Assembly: GCA_021324175.1 (NCBI GenBank)
Contig: JAJPJP010000324.1
Coordinates: 1 to 51,079 of the forward strand
Length of the DNA stretch: 51,079 nt
Reading direction: 5' to 3'
From: Chitinophagia bacterium
Lineage (GTDB): Bacteria; Bacteroidota; Bacteroidia; Chitinophagales; Chitinophagaceae
Shown here: piece by piece, positions 1 to 6,327 of the stretch
Numbering within the stretch: position 1 is the stretch's first letter
Layout of the letters: each line of letters starts with the position of its first letter
The notes under the pieces: model-generated
What the model was told of the DNA's origin: nothing
Seen by the model: only the letters and a program-made list of their open reading frames with translations
Databases searched by the model: none
Program-made: the position numbers and the translations under genes

Positions 1-933
1 GTCGTCATTAACCGTGACGGTGTTGCCGGTCTGGACGGTGCTCTGGGTGAACTCTTCGTCGTCGATCGGTGCGGATCCATTGGCTGGTCCCGAGCCGTTT
101 TCCATCCCATAATCGATCGCCTCCGGCATGACCATCTTGGGCTCCTCCTTTACTATGTTTGCCGTTACTTCCACTTCAGTATCGACCGTGTCGGATTCGA
201 GGTTGGAGAAATCGCCCGTACGCACCTTCGGATAGTTTTTAAAAGCGTGCTTGATACATTTGGCCATCCACATGCCGCCGATGCCATCCACCCAAGCCTT
301 GGATTCGGGTTCCTTGGAGAACTTGCGGAACCGGTTGATATCGTCCTGGGTGATGATCTTGTAATCGATGCTGCCGTCATTACGCGTGATCTTCATGTAG
401 CATGCGATGATCACGTTATTCTTGCGCGGTATGTTTGATGTGTGGTTGATGAAGGCCTTCTCATTCTTCACGCCAAAGCTGAACTCGTCGCCTTCATATA
501 CAAGGACCGGGTTATCGGCATACTTGATCTGTCCCTGCAGTTTGCGAAGCAGCAGCTCGCCCTGGCCGCTGATCTGCAGGCTGGCCCTCTTCTCCCATTT
601 TTTCGATTCTTTGGTGCCTACATTGATGTTGTATGGAACGATGTAGAGATGCTTGAAAGAGGGATCGAAGCTGAGGCCGTTGACAGCTACATCGAGGAAA
701 CAGCCGTAAAGGGAGAACTTGGTACACTCCTGGAGCGCATTGCTTTCGCGGATCAGCTTCATGAAGTGAAATTTTTCCGCCTCGTAGAAGATCTCGGCTT
801 TGGCACCCGGATGGATGACGCCATACAATTTTTTGAACCGTTCAGCAACTTCGGGTATGGCAGGGATCTGTGCCGGCATCGCCTTTTCGATGGATGCCAT
901 CACATTGCTTTTTTGATTTACATTTGCTTGCAT
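1..933 (-). CDS. RecT-family single-strand annealing recombinase (partial, C-terminus beyond window)
   Basis: The frame is open from an ATG at 933 to the first base of the window, 311 codons with no stop, so the C-terminus lies to the left. RecT-family proteins anneal complementary single strands during phage recombination and repair. The RecT-like pattern is visible: around residues 55-95 a Cys-Thr-Lys-Phe-Ser stretch leads into LDVAVNGLSFDP and then HLYIVPYN, matching the family's 'GLepdp...aYlvPy' core. Near residue 220 WMAKCIKHAFKNYPKV matches its conserved basic helix. The C-terminal 60 residues are acidic and low in complexity. It is the most distal gene seen in the leftward early operon, as expected for phage recombination genes. 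The family call rests on motif recognition, not on a search; another phage annealing family is the main alternative. Confidence 0.75.
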   Translation of the reverse strand, partial: MQANVNQKSNVMASIEKAMPAQIPAIPEVAERFKKLYGVIHPGAKAEIFYEAEKFHFMKLIRESNALQECTKFSLYGCFLDVAVNGLSFDPSFKHLYIVPYNINVGTKESKKWEKRASLQISGQGELLLRKLQGQIKYADNPVLVYEGDEFSFGVKNEKAFINHTSNIPRKNNVIIACYMKITRNDGSIDYKIITQDDINRFRKFSKEPESKAWVDGIGGMWMAKCIKHAFKNYPKVRTGDFSNLESDTVDTEVEVTANIVKEEPKMVMPEAIDYGMENGSGPANGSAPIDDEEFTQSTVQTGNTVTVNDD

Positions 934-996
934 ATTTTGTTTTTTTGTTTTAAGAGACCGGCGACAAGCGCCGGCCTTTGGATTTAAAAATGGCCC

Positions 997-1095
997 CTAC
1001 TCTTCAGTGGCAGTTTCTTCGGACTGCGTTTCTTCATCTTCTTCATCACCGGGACCTGTCTTCAACCTCAGTTCGTCAGGATATTTACTGATCAT
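997..1095 (-). CDS. Possible 32-aa acidic ORF upstream of recT
   Basis: ATG at 1095 to TAG at 997-999 encodes 32 residues, the last half almost entirely Asp, Glu, Thr and Ser. It lies in the gap between the DUF3846-like gene and recT, with no clear ribosome-binding site. I do not recognise it. Its placement in a compact phage operon is the only support; it may be untranslated leader. Confidence 0.25.
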   Translation of the reverse strand: MISKYPDELRLKTGPGDEEDEETQSEETATEE

Positions 1096-1139
1096 ATTTG
1101 AATGGCAGCAATCACGCTACTGCCGGCGTTTACAGTCAT

Positions 1140-1547
1140 TCAAAAAGGCCATGCCCATTGTTCCAGGATGTTGGCTTCTACCAGAGGGCCGCCAGGTAGC
1201 GATATCAACGTGTGACCAATTGTGTCGCCAAAGCGGACATGCATTTCAACAAGTTCCTTCCATAACCTGGTCGAAGCATTCTTGCCTTGCTTGTCAGTCC
1301 CAAGGATCAGTCCATGGCCACTAATAGCCGATGGATATCCTTCGATGAGAAATCCGCCAAGCGGCTTTTCCCTCAACAGACCACTGTCATCGACCCAGCA
1401 GCTCTCCACCCATCCCGACTGGGTCCGGAGAAGAACGACTCTCTCGATACATCTGCAATCCAGTGCCTGATACATGCTCTCAAGGCTACCATCGATTTGA
1501 ATCTCTTCCACCGTTTTTTTGACCACATCAATTTTTATAGCGTCCAC
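1140..1547 (-). CDS. DUF3846-like phage protein
   Basis: 135 residues. The N-terminal part (EEIQIDGSLESMYQAL, then IERVVLL, then a Trp-Val-Asp-Asp-Ser-Gly-Leu-Leu segment), followed by a Gly-rich stretch with GHGLILGTD, resembles DUF3846, a small domain common in phages and mobile elements whose function is unknown. It starts 10 bp downstream of the stop of the 92-aa gene, so the two are probably co-transcribed. The family assignment is from pattern memory and moderate; the existence of the gene is better supported, since frame and spacing fit the operon. Confidence 0.6.
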   Translation of the reverse strand: MDAIKIDVVKKTVEEIQIDGSLESMYQALDCRCIERVVLLRTQSGWVESCWVDDSGLLREKPLGGFLIEGYPSAISGHGLILGTDKQGKNASTRLWKELVEMHVRFGDTIGHTLISLPGGPLVEANILEQWAWPF

Positions 1548-1557
1548 AATAAAGGGC

Positions 1558-1836
1558 TTAGAGTTTCACAATTGATAATTCACGTGTCTTCAGATCCATC
1601 ACGCTTATCTCGAACCTGGTGCTGGCGATCGTCCCGCGGATCGACGTGATCACATGACTGGGATCCCGGTCATCTACCAGGCGGCCGTCCTTTACCGTTA
1701 TCTCGTCTCCTTCATACAGGAAAGACACGATGCCTTTGCTGGTCAACAGTCGCGGCGAGATCTGCAGCGACTTCATGGGTACCAGCTTCGTGATCGAATC
1801 ATTGATCGATTTAAAAAATAGGTCTAGAGCTTCCAT
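1558..1836 (-). CDS. Phage early-operon protein of unknown function, 92 aa
   Basis: I do not recognise this protein. It has mixed alpha/beta composition: a helical N-terminus (EALDLFFKSINDSITKLV) followed by short beta-like segments, with no signal peptide, membrane segment or cysteine motif. The ATG at 1836 lies 10 bp after the stop of the preceding 40-aa ORF, and the gene ends 10 bp before the DUF3846-like gene. Such spacing is typical of one transcript. A cytoplasmic role in early phage development is only an inference from position. Confidence 0.6.
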   Translation of the reverse strand: MEALDLFFKSINDSITKLVPMKSLQISPRLLTSKGIVSFLYEGDEITVKDGRLVDDRDPSHVITSIRGTIASTRFEISVMDLKTRELSIVKL

Positions 1837-1846
1837 CGTTGATGAT

Positions 1847-1969
1847 TTATTCGGTTATCAATGCTCCTTTCTTTTTCATGCGGCGGATCATCGCATTCCA
1901 GATCCTGCGTTCCTTGCGGATCTGTGCTTTTTCTTCCGGCGTCAACTTTTGTTTTTTCATTTCCATCAT
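1847..1969 (-). CDS. Small basic phage ORF, 40 aa
   Basis: ATGATG at 1969/1966 to TAA at 1847-1849. The 40-residue product is strongly basic and helical (KAQIRKERRIWNAMIRRMKK), consistent with a small nucleic-acid- or protein-binding peptide. Its start codons overlap the TGA of the upstream ORF (AAATGATG), the usual sign of translational coupling. A GC hairpin, GCCGG-N6-CCGGC followed by five T, lies just before the start on the coding strand. Function unknown. Confidence 0.5.
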   Translation of the reverse strand: MMEMKKQKLTPEEKAQIRKERRIWNAMIRRMKKKGALITE

Positions 1970-2103
1970 TTTAAAAAGCCGGTCTTTCCCGGCTGCCAGA
2001 TTGTAATACCCGAATTCTTATTGCTGCTGCTTCCTATCAGCCTTTTGCCATTCAGCTGATCCAACGACCCGTATTCAAAGAACTTTCGTGGTGAGGTAAG
2101 CAC
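1966..2103 (-). CDS. Small ORF, 45 aa, GTG start directly after an in-frame amber codon
   Basis: The frame from GTG at 2103 (or TTG at 2106) runs 45-46 codons to a TGA that overlaps the next gene's ATG. The product has plausible composition (SPRKFFEYGSLDQLNGK) but no recognised domain. Directly upstream, the same frame contains TAG (2107-2109) and, eight codons further, ATGATG (2133/2130). The ORF is therefore either a GTG/TTG-started gene or a 55-residue gene interrupted by an amber codon. The upstream ATGATG overlaps the end of the neighbouring 38-aa ORF in another frame, which weakens the second reading. Confidence 0.4.
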   Translation of the reverse strand: MLTSPRKFFEYGSLDQLNGKRLIGSSSNKNSGITIWQPGKTGFLK

Positions 2104-2113
2104 CAACTAGACC

Positions 2114-2230
2114 CTAAACCGAATGCTCATCATGGTCTTTCAATATCTTCTCGTTTTCGAGATAGATCCTCCAACATTGGAATTCGATCAGGCATGCGGC
2201 GGTCAGGCTCAGTATGAAAAGAACTGTCAT
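2114..2230 (-). CDS. Small membrane-anchored ORF, 38 aa
   Basis: ATG at 2230 to TAG at 2114-2116. Residues 2-18 are hydrophobic (TVLFILSLTAACLIEFQ), followed by a charged tail rich in Glu, Lys and Asp, the layout of a single-pass small membrane protein. It sits in the same leftward operon with short gaps on both sides. I do not recognise a family; small phage membrane peptides of this sort have diverse roles. Confidence 0.4.
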   Translation of the reverse strand: MTVLFILSLTAACLIEFQCWRIYLENEKILKDHDEHSV

Positions 2231-2261
2231 GAATATTGGTTTGAGTTTAAGGGGGTGCGAA

Positions 2262-2411
2262 TCAGTTTAGCTCCCGGGCCACCTTCACGTATCGGATCAG
2301 GGCCGCTTCCTAGTGCACCATTGTGCTGTACCGCTTGCCCGCAGCCCGCGCGTATCCTCTGACGATCTTCAGGAAGGCTGCATTGGGCATCTCCGGAAAC
2401 ATTCTATGCAT
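2262..2411 (-). pseudogene. 49-aa ORF with an in-frame amber codon (interrupted gene or readthrough)
   Basis: The frame opens at ATG 2411 (overlapping the TAG of the 100-aa gene) or ATG 2402. It reads MFPEMPNAAFLKIVRGYARA and onwards to a TAG at 2310-2312, then continues EAALIRYVKVARELN to a TGA at 2262-2264. Both sides of the TAG look like one basic helical protein, so a sense codon (Gln CAG is one base away) was probably there. Either the gene is broken, or the amber codon is read through in the phage. Four neighbouring putative genes appear to end in TAG, which argues against general recoding. Confidence 0.45.
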
Positions 2412-2706
2412 TGTCCTCTTCATGCGCATATGCCAGTTCCATTTGTTCACCAGTTGATTCTTCATGTCGCATCTCCTCGATAGCCCTGGATCTCTTTGAC
2501 TGTCTCGCCTTAATGATCATGCCGGCGATCAGGCAATGAGAGTCCGCCAGGTTGGCTGCTTGCTCAAAAGCCGCGGCACGTTCTTGCCAAGCGACATTAA
2601 GCGTCGATTCTTTCAATGCCGGGTTTTGGGAGTCAGTCCACGCTCTGTCAGCTGAGGCAATCAAAGTGTCGTACAGTTCCTGAAATGTTTGTAGATTTGT
2701 GTCCAT
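2404..2706 (-). CDS. Phage early-operon protein of unknown function, 100 aa
   Basis: Entirely helical-looking 100-residue protein, rich in Ala, Glu and Gln, with no membrane segment or metal-binding motif. A Cys-Leu-Ile-Ala-Gly-Met stretch near residue 58 is the only hydrophobic patch. The C-terminus is acidic (MRHEESTGEQ, ending EEDNA). Its TAG stop (2404-2406) overlaps the possible ATG of the next ORF. I do not recognise it; the codon pattern and fit in the operon support it being real. Confidence 0.6.
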   Translation of the reverse strand: MDTNLQTFQELYDTLIASADRAWTDSQNPALKESTLNVAWQERAAAFEQAANLADSHCLIAGMIIKARQSKRSRAIEEMRHEESTGEQMELAYAHEEDNA

Positions 2707-2729
2707 TCTTGTAAGTTTTTATAGATCAT

Positions 2730-2867
2730 CTATTTTGAGGCAGCCGTTCCACCGGCTGCTTTTTGTTTCTTTGAATACCACGCTGCGGCGCTGAAGAATC
2801 CAAGGCAGAATGCGAATGCCATCGCGAAGTAGAAAACAGGTTCCGTCAATTGATGATTAGGGTTCAT
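2730..2867 (-). CDS. Small single-pass membrane protein, 45 aa
   Basis: ATG at 2867 to TAG at 2730-2732. Residues 11-30 form one aromatic-rich membrane segment (VFYFAMAFAFCLGFFSAAAW), followed by a Lys-rich cytoplasmic-type tail with AAGGTAAS. The ATG overlaps the TGA of the upstream 79-aa gene as ATGA, indicating coupled translation. The last codons lie over a GC hairpin (GCAGCCG-N6-CGGCTGC). The product is unknown; a holin-like or inner-membrane accessory role cannot be distinguished. Confidence 0.55.
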   Translation of the reverse strand: MNPNHQLTEPVFYFAMAFAFCLGFFSAAAWYSKKQKAAGGTAASK

Positions 2868-3103
2868 GTCTTCGGTTTTGCCATTCGCCGTTCCCGCTGG
2901 ATCACCACGCTCATCTGCTCTTTTTTCGAAAGCCCTTTTTGAAAGGCCGGCGTAGACACGCCAGCCGCTTTTCTTCTTAATCTTGAACAGAATCTTTTCA
3001 AGGAGTTCCCATGATCGATCGCCAGCTGAGCCAGCGCCTCCAACTCCTCTGTCCTGCGAATGATCTCCTTGCTCGTTAATGCGGTTTGAATAATGGTTTT
3101 CAT
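2864..3103 (-). CDS. Basic phage protein of unknown function, 79 aa
   Basis: 79 residues with an N-terminal helix carrying EIIRRTEELEALAQLAIDHG and a very basic C-terminal half (LKRFCSRLRRK and later RERRMAKPKT). This composition would suit nucleic-acid binding, but I see no recognised fold. It is the first gene after the Cro-like regulator, with a 22-bp gap, and overlaps the following 45-aa membrane gene by ATGA. Confidence 0.55.
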   Translation of the reverse strand: MKTIIQTALTSKEIIRRTEELEALAQLAIDHGNSLKRFCSRLRRKAAGVSTPAFQKGLSKKEQMSVVIQRERRMAKPKT

Positions 3104-3125
3104 TTAGTAATTTTGCACGGTTTGA

Positions 3126-3344
3126 TCACGCCTTTTCAACCCTCTCCTCTGTTTCCAAAATTTGATCGTCAGTTAAATTGAATTCTTTGCGAATAGCAAT
3201 GAGCATTGCTGCTTTTGTCAGTTCGTCCCTGTTATTTTTTACGTATTCGCGAGCCGTGGAGAAAGAACAATCGAGGCTCATCATGATCAATCCGTAGCCC
3301 TTATTGCAGTCCAGGAGTGCAATTACCGACTGTTTTAATTTCAT
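3126..3344 (-). CDS. Cro-like small DNA-binding regulator of the early operon
   Basis: 72 residues from the ATG at 3344. The open frame extends to 3446, but those extra codons run through the promoter and both operator sites, so the inner start is preferred. Residues from about 12 to 45 (GYGLIMMSLDCSFSTAREYVKNN) look like a helix-turn-helix, followed by DELTKAAMLIAIRKEFNLTDDQILE, an arrangement I associate with short regulators beside Bacteroidota prophage repressors. It is the first gene of the leftward operon and divergent from an XRE repressor, the classical Cro position. It presumably binds the GGAA-N5-TTCC operators and limits repressor and/or its own transcription; that role is inferred. 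Confidence 0.6.
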   Translation of the reverse strand: MKLKQSVIALLDCNKGYGLIMMSLDCSFSTAREYVKNNRDELTKAAMLIAIRKEFNLTDDQILETEERVEKA

Positions 3345-3378
3345 ATATTCGTTTTGATTTCTAAATAATTCTGATTTA

Positions 3379-3386
3379 CAAATATA
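3379..3386 (-). promoter_or_regulatory. Leftward early promoter, -7 box TATATTTG
   Basis: On the minus strand TATATTTG matches the Bacteroidota -7 consensus TAnnTTTG. A TTTG lies 21 bp upstream as a -33 element. Transcription would start near 3371, about 27 bp before the Cro-like ATG. One operator sits inside the spacer and the other just upstream, so binding would shut the promoter. Confidence 0.55.
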
Positions 3387-3388
3387 AT

Positions 3389-3431
3389 GGAACATTTTTC
3401 CAAATTCCAAATTAAAGCGGAATATTATTCC
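3389..3431. promoter_or_regulatory. Twin operators GGAA-N5-TTCC
   Basis: Two inverted repeats of identical pattern occur at 3389-3401 (GGAACATTTTTCC) and 3419-3431 (GGAATATTATTCC). Their starts are 30 bp apart, close to three helical turns, so bound dimers would face the same side of the DNA. A further TTCC half-site lies between them at 3405-3408. Placement between two divergent regulators, over the leftward promoter, makes them the likely binding sites of the repressor and/or Cro-like protein. Confidence 0.6.
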
Positions 3432-3459
3432 AATTAATTGATCCAAATCAATCTTTGTG

Positions 3460-3981
3460 ATGCAGGACCCAATTGGAGAAGAGATATTAAGAGTCAGGAA
3501 AGAACGAAAAATCTCCGTTCCGGAGCTAAGTAAGATATTGAATATACCAAAAGACAGGATTTACAAATGGGAAAAGGGGTCAGTTCCCAAGTACAAAGAT
3601 CGACAGATAATCGAAAAATGGCTAGCCGGAGATTGGAAAAATGTTCCACAAAGCGCCACTTATTCCCACATCAAGGCTGAACAAGACAGGATGTCCACCT
3701 TCGAGCGATTGCTGATCCAATTGATAGAAATGCAAAACAAAATATTGACGCGACAGGAAGAAGAACTAATTGCACGGGTGAAAACGATCGACATCAATTT
3801 AGATCGAACCCAAATGGGAGTCGACACAATTCAGCTGGAAGTTTCAAGCGAGCGTGAGGTCGTGCTTCGGTCGCTTGCCCGCCTGGAGAAAATGAAGGAC
3901 CACGAAACTCTGATAAGGGAAGCAAACAATATAATGGTGAAAAGAGGCGATGTTTTAAGTAAAAAGGGCAAACTTCATTGA
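3460..3981 (+). CDS. XRE-family phage repressor-like regulator
   Basis: 173 residues from ATG 3460 (a GTG directly before it is also possible). Residues 3-60 form an XRE/Cro-C1 helix-turn-helix: GEEILRVRKERKISVPELSK, then ILNIPKDRIYKWEKGSVP. The rest is a long Glu/Lys/Arg-rich coiled coil (about residues 75-160), presumably for dimerisation. No LexA-type Ser-Lys self-cleavage domain is seen, so induction would not follow the classical RecA route. It faces the Cro-like gene across the twin operators, which makes it the likely lysogeny repressor. The short leader (operator to ATG about 28 bp) suggests close autoregulation. Confidence 0.7.
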   Translation: MQDPIGEEILRVRKERKISVPELSKILNIPKDRIYKWEKGSVPKYKDRQIIEKWLAGDWKNVPQSATYSHIKAEQDRMSTFERLLIQLIEMQNKILTRQEEELIARVKTIDINLDRTQMGVDTIQLEVSSEREVVLRSLARLEKMKDHETLIREANNIMVKRGDVLSKKGKLH

Positions 3982-4143
3982 GCCGGCAGTGCGTGCAATC
4001 GCGCTCCATAGTGACAAGGTTCTTAAGGATTTTGTACTGATGGGTGCGATCGAAGAATAAAATTAAATAGTTACTCTTATCCGTTAGCAAGTGAAAACCC
4101 TTGATTTTGTTAAAGTACGGGTTTCCATTTATAAACCAGTTTT

Positions 4144-4731
4144 ATGAAAAAAAAACCTCTATGGGTGGTCGTCGCCTCAGTCATTGTGATCTTTCTCATT
4201 CCGTTAACATTTTCATGCAGCAAAAGCAATAAGTCTACATCCTCCGCAGCCGTTGACAGTGTTTCCTTTTACTTGACGATGCAATCAAACAGTGGTTTTA
4301 CGAACGATATCCCAATTGTAATGGGAAGCACGAGCCAACTTGAAATTCTTGATCAAACATTCATGACCAACGTGGGACCTGGATTTAATGGAAAGATCTA
4401 TCAATTTGAGTTCACGAACACCTCCACGAACGAAAGTGTCCAATTTGCGGTCCCGATCGATTCGTTTCCGACAATCCCTGCAAACAAGAATTTTTATTAT
4501 AACGATTCCAGCACGGTGCCGTTAGCTGAATTGTGCAGCGCTACAGAAGGCGTTAATAATACTGTCAGCCCGCTCCCCGGAATAAAAGACAGTGTGATTT
4601 TGAACTTAGCTATCATGCGATATTCAAATAACACGATGGACGGGAACTTTACATTGATCATCTACGTGGGATTAGATTATGCTCAAGTGACCCTTGGCTA
4701 TTTTAAAAACGTTGCCGTAAAAACTCTTTGA
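4144..4731 (+). CDS. Exported lipoprotein of unknown function
   Basis: 195 residues beginning MKKK, a hydrophobic stretch to residue 22, and a lipobox ending LTFSC with the acylated Cys at 25, so a membrane-anchored lipoprotein is predicted. The mature part is Ser/Thr/Asn-rich and beta-like, without recognised motifs. It is clearly richer in A+T than the chromosome to the right of the attachment site. The next gene follows after 21 bp, suggesting one transcript. Situated between the repressor and the element end, it is best viewed as an accessory (moron-type) gene of the element; its job is unknown. Confidence 0.65.
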   Translation: MKKKPLWVVVASVIVIFLIPLTFSCSKSNKSTSSAAVDSVSFYLTMQSNSGFTNDIPIVMGSTSQLEILDQTFMTNVGPGFNGKIYQFEFTNTSTNESVQFAVPIDSFPTIPANKNFYYNDSSTVPLAELCSATEGVNNTVSPLPGIKDSVILNLAIMRYSNNTMDGNFTLIIYVGLDYAQVTLGYFKNVAVKTL

Positions 4732-4752
4732 ACGTCTTACAAACCTATCGAT

Positions 4753-5352
4753 ATGAAATACCTGCTTTTTCTTTTGCTTCCAATTTTTTCTTTTGCCCAG
4801 GAAAGGATAAACGGCCTTGGACTATTCAAAATCGGAAGGACACTTTCTTCTAAAATTGCCTCCGTTGGAGATACGACAAAATTATATTATGCAGTTCCTG
4901 AAGATTCGGTGACAGAATTATGGGCCGCTGATCATTATCCGATCGCGGGCATTACTGTCGAGAATCTAAAATTGACTTTCTTTAAGGATACTTTATATTC
5001 AATCGAGTGCGAGTTTTCGGATGAGCTTAAAGATGCATTAACAGCAAAATATGGCAATCCAAAAATTTCAAAGAAAGCTAAGATAATTACTTGCCGAAAT
5101 GGACTCGGAATTACTTATAATGAGACTGAGGAGACTTTCACGACATCATTTCCAACTGTTTCCAGCCGCATCACGGCAAGCGGCATTGTAAGCGCATATT
5201 TTAATGATAAATGTGAGAAACAATATTTGAATTTTTACTTGGTCGCCGATGAACTGATAAGCAGAAGAGTGACGATAGCCAATAACAAGTTCGATGCAAA
5301 AAAAGATCGGCAAGCTCAGCAAAAATTGAAGAAGAAGCTTGATGGGCTCTAA
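4753..5352 (+). CDS. Secreted protein of unknown function, 199 aa
   Basis: An N-terminal signal peptide is clear (MKYLLFLLLPIFSFAQ, cleavage after Ala-Gln region). The mature protein has an N-terminal 'GLFKIG' segment, resembling in outline small proteins that begin with a short stability/threshold motif, and a Lys/Gln-rich C-terminal helix (RQAQQKLKKKLDGL). I do not recognise a family. It is probably co-transcribed with the upstream lipoprotein (21-bp gap) and shares its low G+C. Role unknown. Confidence 0.6.
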   Translation: MKYLLFLLLPIFSFAQERINGLGLFKIGRTLSSKIASVGDTTKLYYAVPEDSVTELWAADHYPIAGITVENLKLTFFKDTLYSIECEFSDELKDALTAKYGNPKISKKAKIITCRNGLGITYNETEETFTTSFPTVSSRITASGIVSAYFNDKCEKQYLNFYLVADELISRRVTIANNKFDAKKDRQAQQKLKKKLDGL

Positions 5353-5757
5353 TCGCAAGTCTGAAGGACGGTATGGGCAAGAAAAACGAATCAGAAAATT
5401 TTTGAATTTGTGGAGTATGGCAAAAACTCTTCCAAGCCGTTGCCTATATCCCGATCAACTCCGGGGAATTCCTTGCCAAGCCTTTTTACTCCCTGGACAA
5501 GTGCCCTGATTACCACTGTTTACCGCAGCGGTGGTAACCCGTCCACCGGCGCGGTCAAAGTGACAGTGCAAAAAAATGGGTTAGAAAAAATTGGTAGTAT
5601 CGCAATTTTACTACATTTGGCATGGTAATTTAACAGTTGACGCCGTAATTAATGCGATCCTAAAATCGCACATTCCTACGCTATTGAAGCAACTAATTTT
5701 TAAAGAAGTTTGTATAAATGAAAAGTCGACGGTTGACACGCCGACTTCTAGGATCAT
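5353..5757. other. Intergenic stretch, possible gene remnant
   Basis: No intact gene is convincing here. Two overlapping forward frames each hold about 30-70 protein-like codons (for example AVAYIPINSGEFLAKPFY in one frame and a Gly-Gly-Asn-Pro-Ser segment in the next), which may be a frameshifted remnant, but no family is recognisable. The right end holds the leftward terminator of the 45-aa ORF. Confidence 0.3.
5715..5747 (-). terminator. Leftward intrinsic terminator after the 45-aa ORF
   Basis: On the minus strand AAGTCGGCG and CGTCGACTT form a nine-pair stem with one G-U pair and a seven-base loop, followed by TTTTCATTT. The mismatch is a wobble pair only on the minus strand, supporting leftward use, just past the stop at 5758. 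Confidence 0.5.
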
Positions 5758-5895
5758 TTAATGATGGTGCCCGTTCTGCACTATCCAAATGACCACCTGA
5801 ATCAGGTTCCAGAGCGTCAGGGCTCTATCAACGAATCTGAATAGGTCTTCCCAAAGGTCCTTCCCTTGGGGATTGGGTCGGCTATATTTAGCCAT
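5758..5895 (-). CDS. Small ORF, 45 aa, amphipathic with His tail
   Basis: ATG at 5895 to TAA at 5758-5760. The product starts MAKYSRPNPQGKDLWEDLFR and continues into a Trp/Val/Ile-rich helix (LTLWNLIQVVIWIVQ) ending in three His. It could be a small membrane-associated peptide. Its stop is followed 11 bp later by a good terminator, which favours a real gene. No family recognised; possible roles include lysis-related or toxin-like peptide, both speculative. Confidence 0.45.
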   Translation of the reverse strand: MAKYSRPNPQGKDLWEDLFRFVDRALTLWNLIQVVIWIVQNGHHH

Positions 5896-5975
5896 CGGAT
5901 TAAAAACGGCAGCCTTTTAGGATATTGGCCACTATCAGGGCCGCCGCGTAACATTACATGCAAGCAATTGAAATC

Positions 5976-5999
5976 GCCACTTTAACCGAGTGGCTTTTT
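5976..5999 (+). terminator. Forward intrinsic terminator
   Basis: GCCACT, seven-base loop, AGTGGC, then TTTTT. No forward gene ends just before it, so it may end an untranslated transcript or block readthrough. Confidence 0.45.
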
Positions 6000-6090
6000 C
6001 GTGATATACAGCATGTGGATAACTTGAAAGAGAGAATCGGAAGATAACTGAGTAAGTTTGCGCCGCGTCACTCAACTTTATTTTCAGATT

Positions 6091-6117
6091 CCCCGCTCGC
6101 CAGCGGGGTTTCTCTTT
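6091..6117 (+). terminator. Forward GC-rich terminator
   Basis: CCCCGCT and AGCGGGG pair perfectly around a four-base loop, followed by TTTCTCTTT. No forward gene precedes it closely. Confidence 0.45.
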
Positions 6118-6237
6118 GAAGGTTGTCCGGTAAATGCTGCAAATATCACTGTCTTTTTTATAAAATCCCTCCATAAATATCAACAATAATGTCTATTTTT
6201 TAGATCCGTAAATTTTAGGCTATTTGTATTAATGTTC

Positions 6238-6327
6238 TACCTTTGCCGCCCGCGATTAGCGCCAATCTCCCTAAACCGAACTGCTCTCCTCCGAAAAGAC
6301 TACGAGAATTTAGTCTCTCCTTTTTCT
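6238..6327 (+). ncRNA. Candidate small RNA: promoter box and terminator without an ORF
   Basis: TACCTTTG at 6238-6245 is a full match to the Bacteroidota -7 box, and a start near 6252 is expected. At 6297-6316 AGACTA, an eight-base loop and TAGTCT form a hairpin followed by CTCCTTTTTCT. The predicted transcript is about 75 nt and contains no reasonable ORF. It lies in the element's accessory region. A plain leader for the downstream protease with an attenuator is the alternative. Confidence 0.3.

Noticed and set aside
2229-2406. Readthrough extension of the 100-aa gene past its TAG
   Set aside because: The frame stays open for about 58 codons, but composition is that of a shadow of the opposite reading; the 49-aa frame is more protein-like.
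3345-3446. N-terminal extension of the Cro-like ORF
   Set aside because: It would translate the promoter and both operators; the ATG at 3344 fits the regulator family.
3794-4090. 98-aa reverse ORF with several cysteines
   Set aside because: Lies antisense to the end of the repressor gene and its downstream region; Cys spacing fits no metal motif.
5410-5628. 72-aa forward ORF
   Set aside because: Composition changes frame part-way (a better frame lies in +1 at first), no start signal and no family; at most a remnant.
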